Assembly: GCF_007830235.1 (NCBI RefSeq)
Contig: NZ_VLKI01000026.1
Location: 1-58,504 of the forward strand
DNA: 58,504 nt
DNA from: Cytobacillus oceanisediminis
GTDB lineage: Bacteria > Bacillota > Bacilli > Bacillales > Cytobacillaceae
Reading direction: 5' to 3'
Shown: in pieces, positions 26,271 to 35,564 of the stretch
Layout: every line of letters begins with the position of its first letter
How positions within the stretch are numbered: the first letter of the stretch is position 1
Notes under the pieces: model-generated
Database searches by the model: none
Told to the model about the DNA's origin: nothing
The model's input: only the letters and a program-made list of their open reading frames with translations
Translations under genes and position numbers: made by a program

Positions 26271-26933
26271 ATGAAATTTTTTATAGATACTGCAAATTTA
26301 GATGAGATTAAAAAAGCATTTAAAATCGGAGTTTTATCAGGTGTAACAACAAACCCTTCATTAGTAGCAAAAGAAGGTGTTAAATTTGAAGATCGTATTG
26401 CAGAAATTTTAAATGCTGTTCCTGAGGTTGAGTCAGTGTCAGCAGAAGTAACCCCTAACGCTTTAACAGCCGATCAAATGATTGCGGAAGCAAATGAACT
26501 AATCAAAATTAATGGTGGAGATAAAAATATCACCATCAAAGTTCCAATGACATTAGAGGGATTAGAGGCTTGCCGCTATCTAACAAAAAAAGGTGTTAAA
26601 ACAAATGTTACCCTTATTTTTAGCCTCAATCAGGCATTACTTGCAGCACGTGCTGGTGCTACCTATGTTTCACCATTTTTAGGCCGTTTAGATGATATTA
26701 ATGAAGATGGTGTACAACTTGTGGCAAAAATTGCTGAAATGTTCCGTGTTCAAAATATAGATTCACAAATTATTGCAGCATCTGTTCGACATCCTGATCA
26801 TGTAACCCGTGTTGCAATGGCAGGAGCACATATCGCAACAATTCCTTTCAAAGTAATTGAACAATTATCAAAACATCCTTTAACAGACCAAGGATTAGAA
26901 AAATTTGCTGCTGACTGGAAAACAACTGTTTAA
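26271..26933 (+). CDS. tal: transaldolase (TalC/MipB type)
   Basis: 220 residues, the small decameric transaldolase type. MKFFIDTANLDEIKKA, GVLSGVTTNPSLVAKEG, NITIKVPMTLEGLEA (Schiff-base Lys near 89), GVKTNVTLIFSLNQALLAARAGATYVSPFLGRLDD and DSQIIAASVRHPDHV are all present. It moves a dihydroxyacetone unit between sugar phosphates, completing the non-oxidative pathway with Tkt and RpiA. TGGAGGAACG before ATG; 35 bp after gnd. Confidence 0.95.
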   Translation: MKFFIDTANLDEIKKAFKIGVLSGVTTNPSLVAKEGVKFEDRIAEILNAVPEVESVSAEVTPNALTADQMIAEANELIKINGGDKNITIKVPMTLEGLEACRYLTKKGVKTNVTLIFSLNQALLAARAGATYVSPFLGRLDDINEDGVQLVAKIAEMFRVQNIDSQIIAASVRHPDHVTRVAMAGAHIATIPFKVIEQLSKHPLTDQGLEKFAADWKTTV

Positions 26934-27033
26934 AAATTAATTTAAAGCATAGAGGCGTTATTTTCTGACTTTTAAATAGCTAACGTCCTTACATTAAGCA
27001 ACTACTAACAAACAACAGAACAGGAGAACAAAT

Positions 27034-28371
27034 ATGTCTATTTCTTTTGATTATTCTAATACATTATCTTTCATGCAGCAGCATGAAGTGGATTATTTAA
27101 GTGATTTTGTAAAAGCAGCACATAAAATGCTACACGATAAAACAGGGCCAGGATCTGACTATCTTGGATGGGTAGATTTACCGCATACCTACGATAAAGA
27201 AGAATTTAAAAGAATCAAAGCGGCTGCTAGAAGAATTCGTAATAATTCAGATGCTTTAATCGTGATTGGAATAGGAGGCTCTTATCTTGGCGCAAGAGCG
27301 GCGACTGAAGCTCTATCTCATACGTTTCATAACCAAATGGATGACAAAACAGAAATTTATTTTGCTGGACAAAATATCAGTGCCACCTATATCTCACACT
27401 TATTTGATGTGCTGAAGGACAAGGATATTTCAGTGAATGTGATTTCAAAATCAGGTACAACAACAGAGCCTGCCATTGCGTTCCGTATTTTCCGGGATTA
27501 TATGGAGGAAAAATACGGAAAAGAAGAAGCTAGAAAACGTATTTATGCTACAACTGATCGCGCTAAAGGTGCATTAAAAACTCTTGCCGATGAAGAAGGA
27601 TATGAAACATTTGTGATTCCTGATGATGTTGGGGGAAGATACTCCGTATTAACAGCAGTAGGGTTATTACCGATCGCTACTGCAGGACTGGATATTGATA
27701 AAATGATGGCAGGAGCAGCGGCTGCAGCGGATAAATATAATAATCCCAACTTAGCAGAAAACCAAAGTTATCAGTATGCATCAGTCAGAAATGCGCTTTA
27801 TCGAAAAGGGAAATCAATTGAACTTTTGGTTAATTTTGAACCTTCCCTTCATTATGTTTCTGAATGGTGGAAACAGTTATTTGGTGAGAGTGAAGGAAAA
27901 GATCGAAAAGGCCTCTATCCTGCTTCTGTAGATTTCTCCACTGACCTTCATTCGATGGGACAATATGTCCAAGAAGGACGTAGGGATCTTATTGAAACAG
28001 TTGTATCTGTAAAAGAACCTAAACTTGACATTACCATAGAGGAAGAAGCTTCTAATCTTGATGGTTTGAATTATTTAGTTGGAAAGACAATGGACTTTGT
28101 CAATAAAAATGCCGCACTAGGTACGGTTTTAGCCCATGTGGATGGAGGAGTTCCCAATTTAACAGTGGAGATTGAAAAATTAGACGAATATACTTTTGGT
28201 GAAATGGTTTACTTCTTTGAAAAAGCGTGTGGTATTAGCGGTTTGTTGATGGGGGTAAATCCATTTGATCAGCCTGGAGTAGAAGCATATAAGAAAAACA
28301 TGTTTGCTTTACTTGGGAAACCAGGATATGAAACAGAAAAAGAGGCTTTGTTAGAGCGTATTAAAAAATAA
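27034..28371 (+). CDS. pgi: glucose-6-phosphate isomerase
   Basis: 445 residues, the Bacillus-type length. VIGIGGSYLGARAATEAL, VISKSGTTTEPAIAFRI, GGRYSVLTAVGLLPIA, FGESEGKDRKGLYPASVDFSTDLHSMGQYVQEG and NPFDQPGVEAYKKNMFALLGKPGY are standard. It interconverts glucose 6-phosphate and fructose 6-phosphate; here it can return fructose 6-phosphate to zwf for a second pass. ACAGGAGAAC site before ATG. Last intact gene of the run from rpiA. Confidence 0.95.
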   Translation: MSISFDYSNTLSFMQQHEVDYLSDFVKAAHKMLHDKTGPGSDYLGWVDLPHTYDKEEFKRIKAAARRIRNNSDALIVIGIGGSYLGARAATEALSHTFHNQMDDKTEIYFAGQNISATYISHLFDVLKDKDISVNVISKSGTTTEPAIAFRIFRDYMEEKYGKEEARKRIYATTDRAKGALKTLADEEGYETFVIPDDVGGRYSVLTAVGLLPIATAGLDIDKMMAGAAAAADKYNNPNLAENQSYQYASVRNALYRKGKSIELLVNFEPSLHYVSEWWKQLFGESEGKDRKGLYPASVDFSTDLHSMGQYVQEGRRDLIETVVSVKEPKLDITIEEEASNLDGLNYLVGKTMDFVNKNAALGTVLAHVDGGVPNLTVEIEKLDEYTFGEMVYFFEKACGISGLLMGVNPFDQPGVEAYKKNMFALLGKPGYETEKEALLERIKK

Positions 28372-28448
28372 GATTGTAATTGCAACTGGTGTTTCATCTG
28401 GTTTAGACTGACTGCTCTTTATCCGTAGAGAAAATGTTTTTAAAACAA

Positions 28449-28545
28449 ATGGGAGCAGTTATTTTACGAGTAACATAAGGAGCATTGTTTATAGTTCATG
28501 GAATTGTAAAGTTTCAAGGTGGAATTGAGAATATTTGAGATAATT
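28449..28545 (+). pseudogene. DoxX fragment, N-terminal (second doxX-wrbA copy)
   Basis: MGAVILRVT, stop, GALFIVHGIVKFQGGIENI, matching GAFILRLTLGFIFLIHILVKFQGGIGN of the DoxX at 4901. It is cut after GGIENI; glgB begins about 100 bp later. The DoxX tail reappears at 29871. Confidence 0.65.
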
Positions 28546-28648
28546 CATCATTTATTGTAGAAAAGATAAAAAGTTTTACGAGGAAATTATTATTTTGCAC
28601 TTATAATTGAAACTTGTAATATTTAATTTCAATAAGGATGAGGTAATT

Positions 28649-29310
28649 ATGGCAGTAAATACTTTATATCCTACCGACTACCAGCTCCATTTATTTCATG
28701 AGGGCAATCTTTTTCAATGTCACCAACTCTTTGGGGCCCATATATTGAGGAAAGATGAAAGAGTGGTTACTAGATTTTGAGTTTGGGCTCCTAATGCAGT
28801 AAATGTAAGGCTTGTGGTGACTTTAATGGTTGGAATGGTGAAGGTTACCAATTACATAGAGTAAACAACGAAGGAGTTTGGATCCTTATAGTTCACCAGG
28901 ATATGGAAGAATTAATATATAAATACGAAATCATTACAGCAGAAGGGGAAAAATTACTTAAATCCGATCCATATGCTTTTTATTCTGAATTAAGACCAAA
29001 CACTGCCTTGATTGTTTACTCTTTAAGAGATTATGAAGGAAAGATACGAAGTGGTTTCAACAACGAGAAAAAAGAAATCTCTCTCTGAACCACAAGTTAT
29101 CTACGAGGTTCATCTTGGTTCTTGGAAGAAACATGAAAATGGTGATTTGCTCACATATAAGGAATTAGTAGCTGAATTAATTCCTTACGTATTAGAAAAT
29201 GGATTTACTCATATCGAAATACTCCCCGTCATCGAAAACCCACTAGATGCATCACGGGGTTATCAGGGAACAGGATATTTTTCAGCAACCTCCCGCTTTG
29301 GATCACCGAT
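28649..29310 (+). pseudogene. glgB: 1,4-alpha-glucan branching enzyme, N-terminal part
   Basis: MAVNTLYPTDYQLHLFHEGNLFQCHQLFGAHILRKD, a stop (TGA at about 28779), VWAPNAVNVRLV, DFNGWNGEGYQLHRVNNEGVWILIVHQD, KYEIITAEGEKLLKSDPYAF (CBM48), a frameshift near 29041, then SLSEPQVIYEVHLGSWKKHENGDLLTYKELVAELIPYVLENGFTHIEILPVIENP and RGYQGTGYFSATSRFG. Everything beyond the start of the catalytic barrel is missing; the sequence joins the glgD fragment near 29311. AAGGATGAGG site before ATG. Dead gene. Confidence 0.85.
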
Positions 29311-29630
29311 ACGAAAGTGAAAGTTGAGCCGCCAACTTGTTATTTAAAGGGAACTCTCGTAAAAAATGCTTTGATTGCAAACGGGTGCCTAATTGGAGGT
29401 ACGGTTGAAAATAGTATTATCGCCCGTAGAGTGCAAATTGGTAAAGGTGTAGTAATCAAGAATAGTATTATCATGCAGAAATGTCAAATTGAAGATAATT
29501 GTTATCTTGATTCCGTAATATTAGACAAAAATGTCAAAGTAGAAGCGGGATCAAGCTTAATTGGCACAGCCAGGGACCCTTTTGTAGTTCGAAAGGGTAC
29601 TAAACAAGGAGCGTTGATGAACAAGTATTA
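29311..29630 (+). pseudogene. glgD: GlgD (ADP-glucose pyrophosphorylase subunit) C-terminal fragment
   Basis: KVEPPTCYLKGTLVKNALIANGCLIGGTVENSIIARRVQIGKGVVIKNSIIMQKCQIEDNCYLDSVILDKNVKVEAGSSLIGT...FVVRKGTKQGALM is the left-handed beta-helix end of GlgC/GlgD; the lack of FGHR-type motif and the KGTKQGALMN end favour GlgD. Fused directly to glgB sequence, so glgC and most of glgD are deleted. Confidence 0.75.
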
Positions 29631-29867
29631 TTTGCAGTTTCTGAATGTGGCCCGAATGCAATATCAGGAGGTCTTGCTGATGTAGCCGGCTCTCTTCCAA
29701 AAGAGCTAAAAAGCTTGGGAACGGATGTAAGAGTAATCCTCCCAAAATACGGAAACATCTCTGAATCTTATAATAGTGAAATGAAAAAGGGAAAAGAATT
29801 TTCAGTTCCTGTCGGCTGGAGGAACCAATATTGCGGAATTGAAGAGTTAACCTTCGAACAACACTAA
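29617..29867 (+). pseudogene. glgA: glycogen synthase, N-terminal fragment
   Basis: After a one-base shift at the start the frame reads VLFAVSECGPNAISGGLADVAGSLPKELKSLGTDVRVILPKYGNISESYNSEMKKGKEFSVPVGWRNQYCGIEELT, which is the GlgA start with the ADP-glucose site SGGLADV. It ends abruptly at 29867. Native order glgB-C-D-A-P is kept by the fragments and by glgP at 32218, so this was once a glycogen operon. Confidence 0.8.
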
Positions 29868-29870
29868 AAG

Positions 29871-29960
29871 TGAAACTTTCGCTTGGTTTATTAGGAAATG
29901 GCCAAATGGAAAGTTAAAAATGTGCTCAATTGGAAGGTTATAAAATTTATAAATCCATTA
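29871..29960 (+). pseudogene. DoxX fragment, C-terminal (second copy)
   Basis: VKLSLGLLGNGQME and stop resembles the last DoxX loop; the DNA (TTGGTTTATTAGGAAATGGCC) is close to 5150-5170 in the first DoxX copy. The following sequence up to the quinone reductase fragment (GAATTATTTGGAAA, AAGGAGA) also matches 5337-5370. So this is the 3' half of the DoxX gene whose start lies at 28449. Confidence 0.5.
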
Positions 29961-30081
29961 TTATGGAGAAGTGGATTTTATTATTGAATCTAATGGAAAA
30001 GTAATGGAAAAGTAATGGAAATGATGATTGGTTAATTTATCTGAATTATTTGGAAAATAACCTAATAAGGAGATAGAAAAA

Positions 30082-30247
30082 ATAACAAATGTAAAATTAA
30101 CAGTGATCTATTACAGCATGGATGGAACAAACTTTCAACTAGCAAAATGGGCAGAAGGTGCAAAAGAAGCAGGTGCTGAAGTTAATGTTCTAAAAGTACC
30201 AGAACTTGCCCCACAATCAGCTATTGAAGGAAATCCTGTATGGAAAG
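30082..30247 (+). pseudogene. WrbA-type quinone reductase, 5' half (second copy)
   Basis: TNVKLTVIYYSMDGTNFQLAKWAEGAKEAGAEVNVLKVPELAPQSAIEGNPVWK closely matches residues 2-58 of the intact enzyme at 5377. The start codon is ATA instead of ATG, one Glu is lost, and at 30247 the gene is cut; the other half starts at 31325. Confidence 0.85.
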
Positions 30248-30311
30248 TGACACAAACAAAATAATTGCAAAAATATAATTAGAAATAATATTTCCTCCGA
30301 GGTGATAATCA

Positions 30312-31253
30312 TTGAATGCTCTTTTATTTGATTTTATTAATGTTACTGAAAAAGCTGCTTTAGCTGCATATCCGTGGATTGGCAGAGGGGAGAAAAATGA
30401 TGCTGATGGTGCCAGTACCCAAGCGATGAGAGATAAGTTAAACTTAATTAATATGGAAGGAAAGATTGTCATCGGAGAAGGAGAACTAGATGAGGCTCCA
30501 ATGTTATATATTGGCGAAAGGGTCGGATCTGGACGAGGACCTGCCATTGACATCGCAGTAGATCCTCTTGACGGTACAACCTTAATATCCAAAGGTCAAG
30601 GAAATTCAATTGCAGTTATCGCAGGTGCACCACGCGGATGCCTATTACATGCACCTGATATTTATATGCAGAAAATTGCAGTCGGTCCAAAGTCAGCTGG
30701 AAAAATCGACTTAGATGCATCTCTTTTTCAAAATCTAAAAGCTGTTGCAGAAGCAAACGAAAAAAAAATCAGTGAACTAAATATCATCATCCAGGATCGT
30801 GAAAGACATGAAGAACTAATTAGAGAGATTCGAAGTTTAGGTGCCAGTGTAACTTTATTTCACGATGGAGACGTCATTGCTTCAATTGCTACTGCAATAA
30901 ATAAACTTGAATTCGATATGTTTATTGGAACAGGAGGGGCACCTGAGGGGGTAGTTTCCGCTGTAGCATTAGCCTGTTTGGGCGGAGACTTCCAGGGAAG
31001 GTTATTACCGGCAAATAAACAAGAATATGCCCGCTGCATCAAAATGGGGATTTCCAATCCAACAGCTAAACTTACTTTAAATGACATTGTTAAAAGTCCA
31101 GATTGCTTTTTTGTTGCTACTGGGGTAACAGATGGATTGTTGCTAAAGGGCGTTTCCTCCAATGGGGGAAGAATGTTAACCTCTCACAGCTTTGTAACGA
31201 GCGGAGCTGCTGGGGGTTACCAATTCGTTAAAACAATACATGAATTAGTATAA
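30312..31253 (+). CDS. glpX: fructose-1,6-bisphosphatase, class II (GlpX)
   Basis: 313 residues. WIGRGEKNDADGASTQAMRDKLN, GKIVIGEGELDEAPMLYIGERVG, DIAVDPLDGTTLISKGQGNSIAVIAGA (metal and phosphate site) and IGTGGAPEGVVSAVALACLGGDFQGRLLP are the class II signatures. It hydrolyses fructose 1,6-bisphosphate to fructose 6-phosphate; together with pgi it feeds carbon back to zwf. TTG start after GAGGTGATAATCA. It stands alone with its own terminator, inside a quinone reductase gene, bordered by AAAG on both sides. Confidence 0.94.
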   Translation: MNALLFDFINVTEKAALAAYPWIGRGEKNDADGASTQAMRDKLNLINMEGKIVIGEGELDEAPMLYIGERVGSGRGPAIDIAVDPLDGTTLISKGQGNSIAVIAGAPRGCLLHAPDIYMQKIAVGPKSAGKIDLDASLFQNLKAVAEANEKKISELNIIIQDRERHEELIREIRSLGASVTLFHDGDVIASIATAINKLEFDMFIGTGGAPEGVVSAVALACLGGDFQGRLLPANKQEYARCIKMGISNPTAKLTLNDIVKSPDCFFVATGVTDGLLLKGVSSNGGRMLTSHSFVTSGAAGGYQFVKTIHELV

Positions 31254-31291
31254 TGTAATATAACAGCAGACAACTTATCCAAAAAAGGAAG

Positions 31292-31323
31292 TAAGCCGAG
31301 GCACACGCTAATTCGGCTTAGTT
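31292..31323 (+). terminator. terminator of glpX
   Basis: TAAGCCGA and TCGGCTTA pair over 13 nt; a short T-run follows. It ends exactly at the insert border. Confidence 0.6.
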
Positions 31324-31324
31324 T

Positions 31325-31549
31325 AAAGCTACTGTTGAGAAAACAATAGATGTTTTAGAGGTGCAATTAGACGACCTAGAATGGGCAGATGCAATTATTT
31401 TTAGTGTACCAACTCGATTTGGAAATATGCCTTCACAAATGAAGTAATTTCTAGATACAACCGGTGGTCTATTTATTAATGGAAAGCTAGTTAATAAGGT
31501 TGTAAGTGCAATGGCTTCTGCTCAAAACCCTCACGGTGGAGTAGGTAAA
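31325..31549 (+). pseudogene. WrbA-type quinone reductase, 3' part (second copy)
   Basis: KATVEKTIDVLEVQLDDLEWADAIIFSVPTRFGNMPSQMK, TAA (Gln expected), FLDTTGGLFINGKLVNKVVSAMASAQNPHGG. It continues the half at 30082-30247 and ends after NPHGG, so the last ~75 residues are lost too. Confidence 0.8.
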
Positions 31550-31567
31550 AAAAGAAAATCAACATTT

Positions 31568-31603
31568 AAAGAGCCAATCACAACTTTTTGATTGGCTCTT
31601 TTT
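31568..31603 (+). terminator. rho-independent terminator
   Basis: AAAGAGCCAATCA pairs with TGATTGGCTCTTT; T-run follows. Confidence 0.8.
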
Positions 31604-31687
31604 AAATAGGACTAGTTACATTTTCGATCTATATTCATATTTGAACCAAGTCAACAAAGTATTTTTGCTCTCAAGAACCACCAGGAA

Positions 31688-31897
31688 ATGGAAGCTGCAA
31701 AGGAATTAATTCATTATTTATTAAACGAATCACCTCATTTTAGAAAATTGTTAAAAAACAGGATCACTGAAATTAAAAAAGCAAATATAGTTTGTACAAA
31801 AAAAATCAATGAATTAAAAGCTGAACTGGAATTATTAGAAAACTTAATTAAATCACGTTATGAAGATATTAAATTTATTACATACAGAAGAAAATAA
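31688..31897 (+). CDS. small hypothetical protein, helical
   Basis: 69 residues from ATG 31688, Lys/Glu/Leu-rich (INELKAELELLENLIKSRYED), predicted all-helical with a coiled coil. The frame is open upstream for another ~20 codons (FEPSQQSIFALKNHQE), so the start is unsure and the gene may be truncated. Weak ribosome site. No family recognised. Confidence 0.4.
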   Translation: MEAAKELIHYLLNESPHFRKLLKNRITEIKKANIVCTKKINELKAELELLENLIKSRYEDIKFITYRRK

Positions 31898-32217
31898 CAG
31901 CTTGATTTTAGTATATGTATTATCCTTTTCTGATCCCATATTTGACCATTAGCATGGGGAAAAGCTTATTGAATTGTGCTTTTCTCCATTGCTTTTTTTC
32001 CTTTCTTTATATATATATATATCTTTCTGAACTTTTCACCTATTCTTTTAGAAAGAGAAGCAACAGAAAGTTTAAACATTTTTTAATAAAAACAACACCC
32101 TTAATTATTTTGATAATTAAGATTTTTAATAAAGATTCATTACAGACTACCGATATGTTTTTCTGTTAAGCCCTTTATGTGCTAATTCATCAAAAAAATG
32201 AAAAGAGGTTACTACTT

Positions 32218-34617
32218 GTGAAATTAACCAAAAAGAAGTTCCAAACAGATTTTAAAAATCGATTGCATGAAAAATTCGCGATTGAAACTGTGGATGCAAA
32301 TGCACAGGAACTATTTGAATCTCTCGGTTCGGTAATTAAGAACTATATTTCTGAGGATTGGCGCGATGTACGTCGTTACCAAATGGAAAATAAAAACAAA
32401 ACTGCCTATTACTTCTCAATCGAGTTCTTACCAGGAAAAATGCTTCGCAGTAATTTGCTAAACTTAGGGATTTTAGATGTTGTACGCGATGGATTATCAG
32501 AATTAGGTTTGAATTTTGATATGATTGCCGAAGCCGAAAAAGACATGGCACTCGGGAACGGTGGACTCGGTCGTCTCGCATCTTGCTTCATGGATTCTCT
32601 AGCATCGACAGGTCTTCCAGGATTCGGAAATGGTATCCGTTACAAATACGGTTTGTTTAAACAACAATTCATTGACGGTTATCAAGTAGAATTTCCAGAT
32701 GCTTGGCTTCAGAGTGGAAATATTTGGGAAGTTCGTAAAGCCCATGAAGCAGTTGAAGTGAAAATGGAAGGAAATGTATGGCTTAAAGAAGACAAGGCGA
32801 CAGGTAATTTCACTCCGGTTTATGAAAATCCTAGAGTTTTGCGCGCAATACCGTACGACACGGCAATGGTTGGTTATGAAAATGGACAAGTCAACAACCT
32901 TCGTCTGTGGGATGTAGAAATTCCAGAATCTGAAGAAAGAAAATACTATTCAATCAACGAACGTCGTCAAGTTCAAGATATTACTGGTGTGCTTTACCCT
33001 GATGATTCGACTTACGAAGGTCGTCAATTAAGACTTGTACAGGAATATTTCTTTACTTCAGCAGGGCTTCAAACGATTGTCAAACATTATTTGAAACTTG
33101 GAATCCCGCTTGATGAAATTCACACAAAAATTGCGGTACACATCAATGATACACACCCGGCTTTAGCAGTTGCTGAGTTTATGCGTTTACTGATTGACGA
33201 ACATAAGATGGATTGGGACCGTGCTTGGAATGCGACTGTTAAAACAATGTCATATACCAACCACACCATTCTTCAAGAGGCTTTAGAAAAATGGCCAGTG
33301 GATATGGTTAAATTCCTAATTCCACGCGTTTATCAAATCATTGAAGAAATCGACCGTCGTTATGTAGAAGAAATGAGTAAAGTTGCCGATCCTGAAATTG
33401 TAGGACGTACACGTATCATTCAATGGGGACAAGTGCATATGGCGCACTTAGCTATCATAGGTTCTCATTCAACTAATGGGGTTGCTAAAATCCACTCTGA
33501 CTTGTTGAAAGATGTCGTGCTTCATGATTTCTATGTACTTTTCCCTGAGCGCTTTAATAATAAGACCAACGGGATTGCCTTGCGTCGTTGGTCACAAATT
33601 TCAAACGAACCAATGTCTAAGGTATTGGATGAGACGATTGGTAAGGAATGGCGTGCAGATGCTAGCAAAATTAAACTTTTAGAAAGTTATGCAGACGATA
33701 AAAAAGTTAAAGATAAACTTGCAAATGCAAAACATCAAAACAAAGAGCGTCTAGCCGCATACATTAAAGAAGCTACTGGTGTTGAAGTTTCACCAAATGC
33801 GATTTTCGATGTACAAGTTAAGCGTCTTCATGCGTATAAGCGTCAGCTATTAAATCTCTTACATATCATCAAGTTATATATGGATTTGAAGGAAAATCCT
33901 GATTTAGATATTACGCCACGCGTTTTCATTTTCGGAGCAAAAGCAGCACCGAGCTACTACTTTGCAAAATCAGTTATCAAGGTGATTAACGAAGTCGGTA
34001 CCTTAGTCAATAACGACAATGCATTGAAAGATAAATTGAAAGTTGTCTTTTTACCGAACTATAACGTTTCACTCGCAGAAATTATCGTACCGGCAGCAGA
34101 TGTTTCAGAACAAATTTCACTTGCCTCTAAAGAAGCATCTGGTACTTCAAACATGAAGTTTATGCTAAATGGTGCAGTAACGATAGCAACACTCGACGGG
34201 GCCAATATTGAAATTAGAGATGCTGTTGGCAATGAAAATATCGTTATCTTTGGGATGGATAAAGATGACGTGTATGCCCACTATTATGCACATGATTATA
34301 ATGCCTGGGGTGTATATGATGCTGATCCAATCATTAAACGCGTGGTGAATGCACTTGTAGATGGAACGATTCCAAATATTGTTCGTGAAGGTCAAGAAAT
34401 CTTTGATACGTTGATTAAATATAACGATGAATATTTCAATCTTCTAGATTTCCATGCATATGTTGCGGCCCAAGAAAAAATCGACAGGTTATATAAAGAT
34501 CAAAAAACATGGCGTAAGATGAGTTTGATAAACACCGCAAATGGTGGCCAGTTCAGTTCTGACAATACGGTTAAAAAATATGCAGAAGAAATTTGGCATA
34601 TCGTACCAGGTAAATAA
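32218..34617 (+). CDS. glgP: glycogen/maltodextrin phosphorylase
   Basis: 799 residues, full length. ENKNKTAYYFSIEFLPGKMLRSNLLNLG, MALGNGGLGRLASCFMDSLAS, HINDTHPALAVAEFMR, TNGIALRRW and the pyridoxal phosphate site EASGTSNMKFMLNGAVTIATLDGANIEI (Lys near 645) are all present. It releases glucose 1-phosphate from alpha-1,4 glucans. GTG 32218 is chosen because AAAGAGGT lies 9 bases upstream; a GTG at 32179 gives an unsupported extension. It is the only survivor of the glg genes: the synthesis genes upstream are fragments, so it can only break down glucan made elsewhere. Confidence 0.93.
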   Translation: MKLTKKKFQTDFKNRLHEKFAIETVDANAQELFESLGSVIKNYISEDWRDVRRYQMENKNKTAYYFSIEFLPGKMLRSNLLNLGILDVVRDGLSELGLNFDMIAEAEKDMALGNGGLGRLASCFMDSLASTGLPGFGNGIRYKYGLFKQQFIDGYQVEFPDAWLQSGNIWEVRKAHEAVEVKMEGNVWLKEDKATGNFTPVYENPRVLRAIPYDTAMVGYENGQVNNLRLWDVEIPESEERKYYSINERRQVQDITGVLYPDDSTYEGRQLRLVQEYFFTSAGLQTIVKHYLKLGIPLDEIHTKIAVHINDTHPALAVAEFMRLLIDEHKMDWDRAWNATVKTMSYTNHTILQEALEKWPVDMVKFLIPRVYQIIEEIDRRYVEEMSKVADPEIVGRTRIIQWGQVHMAHLAIIGSHSTNGVAKIHSDLLKDVVLHDFYVLFPERFNNKTNGIALRRWSQISNEPMSKVLDETIGKEWRADASKIKLLESYADDKKVKDKLANAKHQNKERLAAYIKEATGVEVSPNAIFDVQVKRLHAYKRQLLNLLHIIKLYMDLKENPDLDITPRVFIFGAKAAPSYYFAKSVIKVINEVGTLVNNDNALKDKLKVVFLPNYNVSLAEIIVPAADVSEQISLASKEASGTSNMKFMLNGAVTIATLDGANIEIRDAVGNENIVIFGMDKDDVYAHYYAHDYNAWGVYDADPIIKRVVNALVDGTIPNIVREGQEIFDTLIKYNDEYFNLLDFHAYVAAQEKIDRLYKDQKTWRKMSLINTANGGQFSSDNTVKKYAEEIWHIVPGK

Positions 34618-34699
34618 ATTATTCACTGAACAACTAGGTCAAGGAGAGCAATGTTCAAGAAACTTGGGCTTTCCTCTTTTTTCAACGTTTGACCTAAAT

Positions 34700-35217
34700 T
34701 AATGATCCTTAAACGATAGACAAGTGAGATTAATGGTCCAATGGTGGATGGCAATAACAGAAGAAATGTTAAAGAAATACAGTCTAACACCACCTGAAGC
34801 TGCAAGGATTCACCATAGTAAGTGGTGCTATTTATACAGCCCCTGTAGCTGCATTCCATGAAAAATACCATTATCTTCTACCAAGTCCAACACATCTTGA
34901 TCCTGACATCCAATTAATTGATAATTTTACATTTCCAGCCCAGCCTTCCTATCCTTCTGCTCATGTAGCAACAGGTTGGGCAGTCAGCACGGTTCTTTTG
35001 TATATATTTCCGGATGAAAAAAGAAACATTTATTGCAATGTCAAAAGAATCCGACCTTTTCAGAAAACTCGCAGGTGTACAATATGAAACTAAAAATATA
35101 GCTGGTAGGAAACTAGGTAAACAGATTGCGGAAGATATAATTGAAGGATTAAAGGATGATCATGCACCTCTGTTTTATGAAGAACAAAAACAGCTCACAA
35201 GTGATTTAGGACACTAA
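34700..35217 (+). pseudogene. vanadium-dependent haloperoxidase/PAP2-type protein, frameshifted
   Basis: Frames in order: VQWWMAITEEMLKKYSLTPPEAARIH, then IVSGAIYTAPVAAFHEKYHYLLPSPTHLDPDIQLIDNFTFPAQPSYPSAHVATGWAVSTVLLYIFPDEKR, then from 35053 ESDLFRKLAGVQYETKNIAGRKLGKQIAEDIIEGLKDD. PSYPSAH equals the PSGH acid phosphatase motif (Gly replaced by Ala), and the later His-containing site appears as VQYETKN. At least two frameshifts. Probable fold is certain enough; activity is lost. Confidence 0.65.
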
Positions 35218-35311
35218 TCTTTTAATTTTTAAAAGAGTATCAAGGAGCATTAAAAGATTGACATTTTTATTATTGAGAAATGGTAGTTATTAAGAAGCCG
35301 GCTGTTCACAG

Positions 35312-35476
35312 CTTCGCAGTGAAATCAGCGGCATTATTGATCCATTCTGCGCCTTGATTATAGACGTCAGCAAGGACAGCCCGGCGATCCAGATCACAGG
35401 ACGTCCGGATAAAATTGATCATTAATCGATTTATTCCGGCCTTATGGATTTAAAGTGATTGTTAGAACCGAATTAA
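35312..35476 (+). pseudogene. ilvH: acetolactate synthase small subunit, C-terminal fragment
   Basis: LRSEISGIIDPFCALIIDVSKDSPAIQITGRPDKIDH, a stop, then SGLMDLKVIVRTE, matches the IlvH/IlvN C-terminal domain (RSEIxxIxxxFRAxIIDVSxDSxxxxVTGxxxKI...L..YGIKEIARTG). It sits just before ilvC, as in ilvBHC operons. Base composition is GC-richer than the flanks. Confidence 0.75.
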
Positions 35477-35564
35477 CCGCCTTTTTACGGGGACATCAAC
35501 CACAAGTTAACGAGTTAACTACCTATTCTCAAATAAAATAAACAATACTGAAGGGATGATTATT

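Noticed and set aside
21779..28371. Ribulose monophosphate (methylotrophy) plasmid cluster
   Set aside because: The gene set recalls such plasmids, but hexulose-phosphate synthase, its isomerase and methanol dehydrogenase are not in the window.
35218..35564. T-box leader expected before ilv genes
   Set aside because: The stretch holds an ilvH fragment; no T-box sequence or terminator was seen before ilvC.
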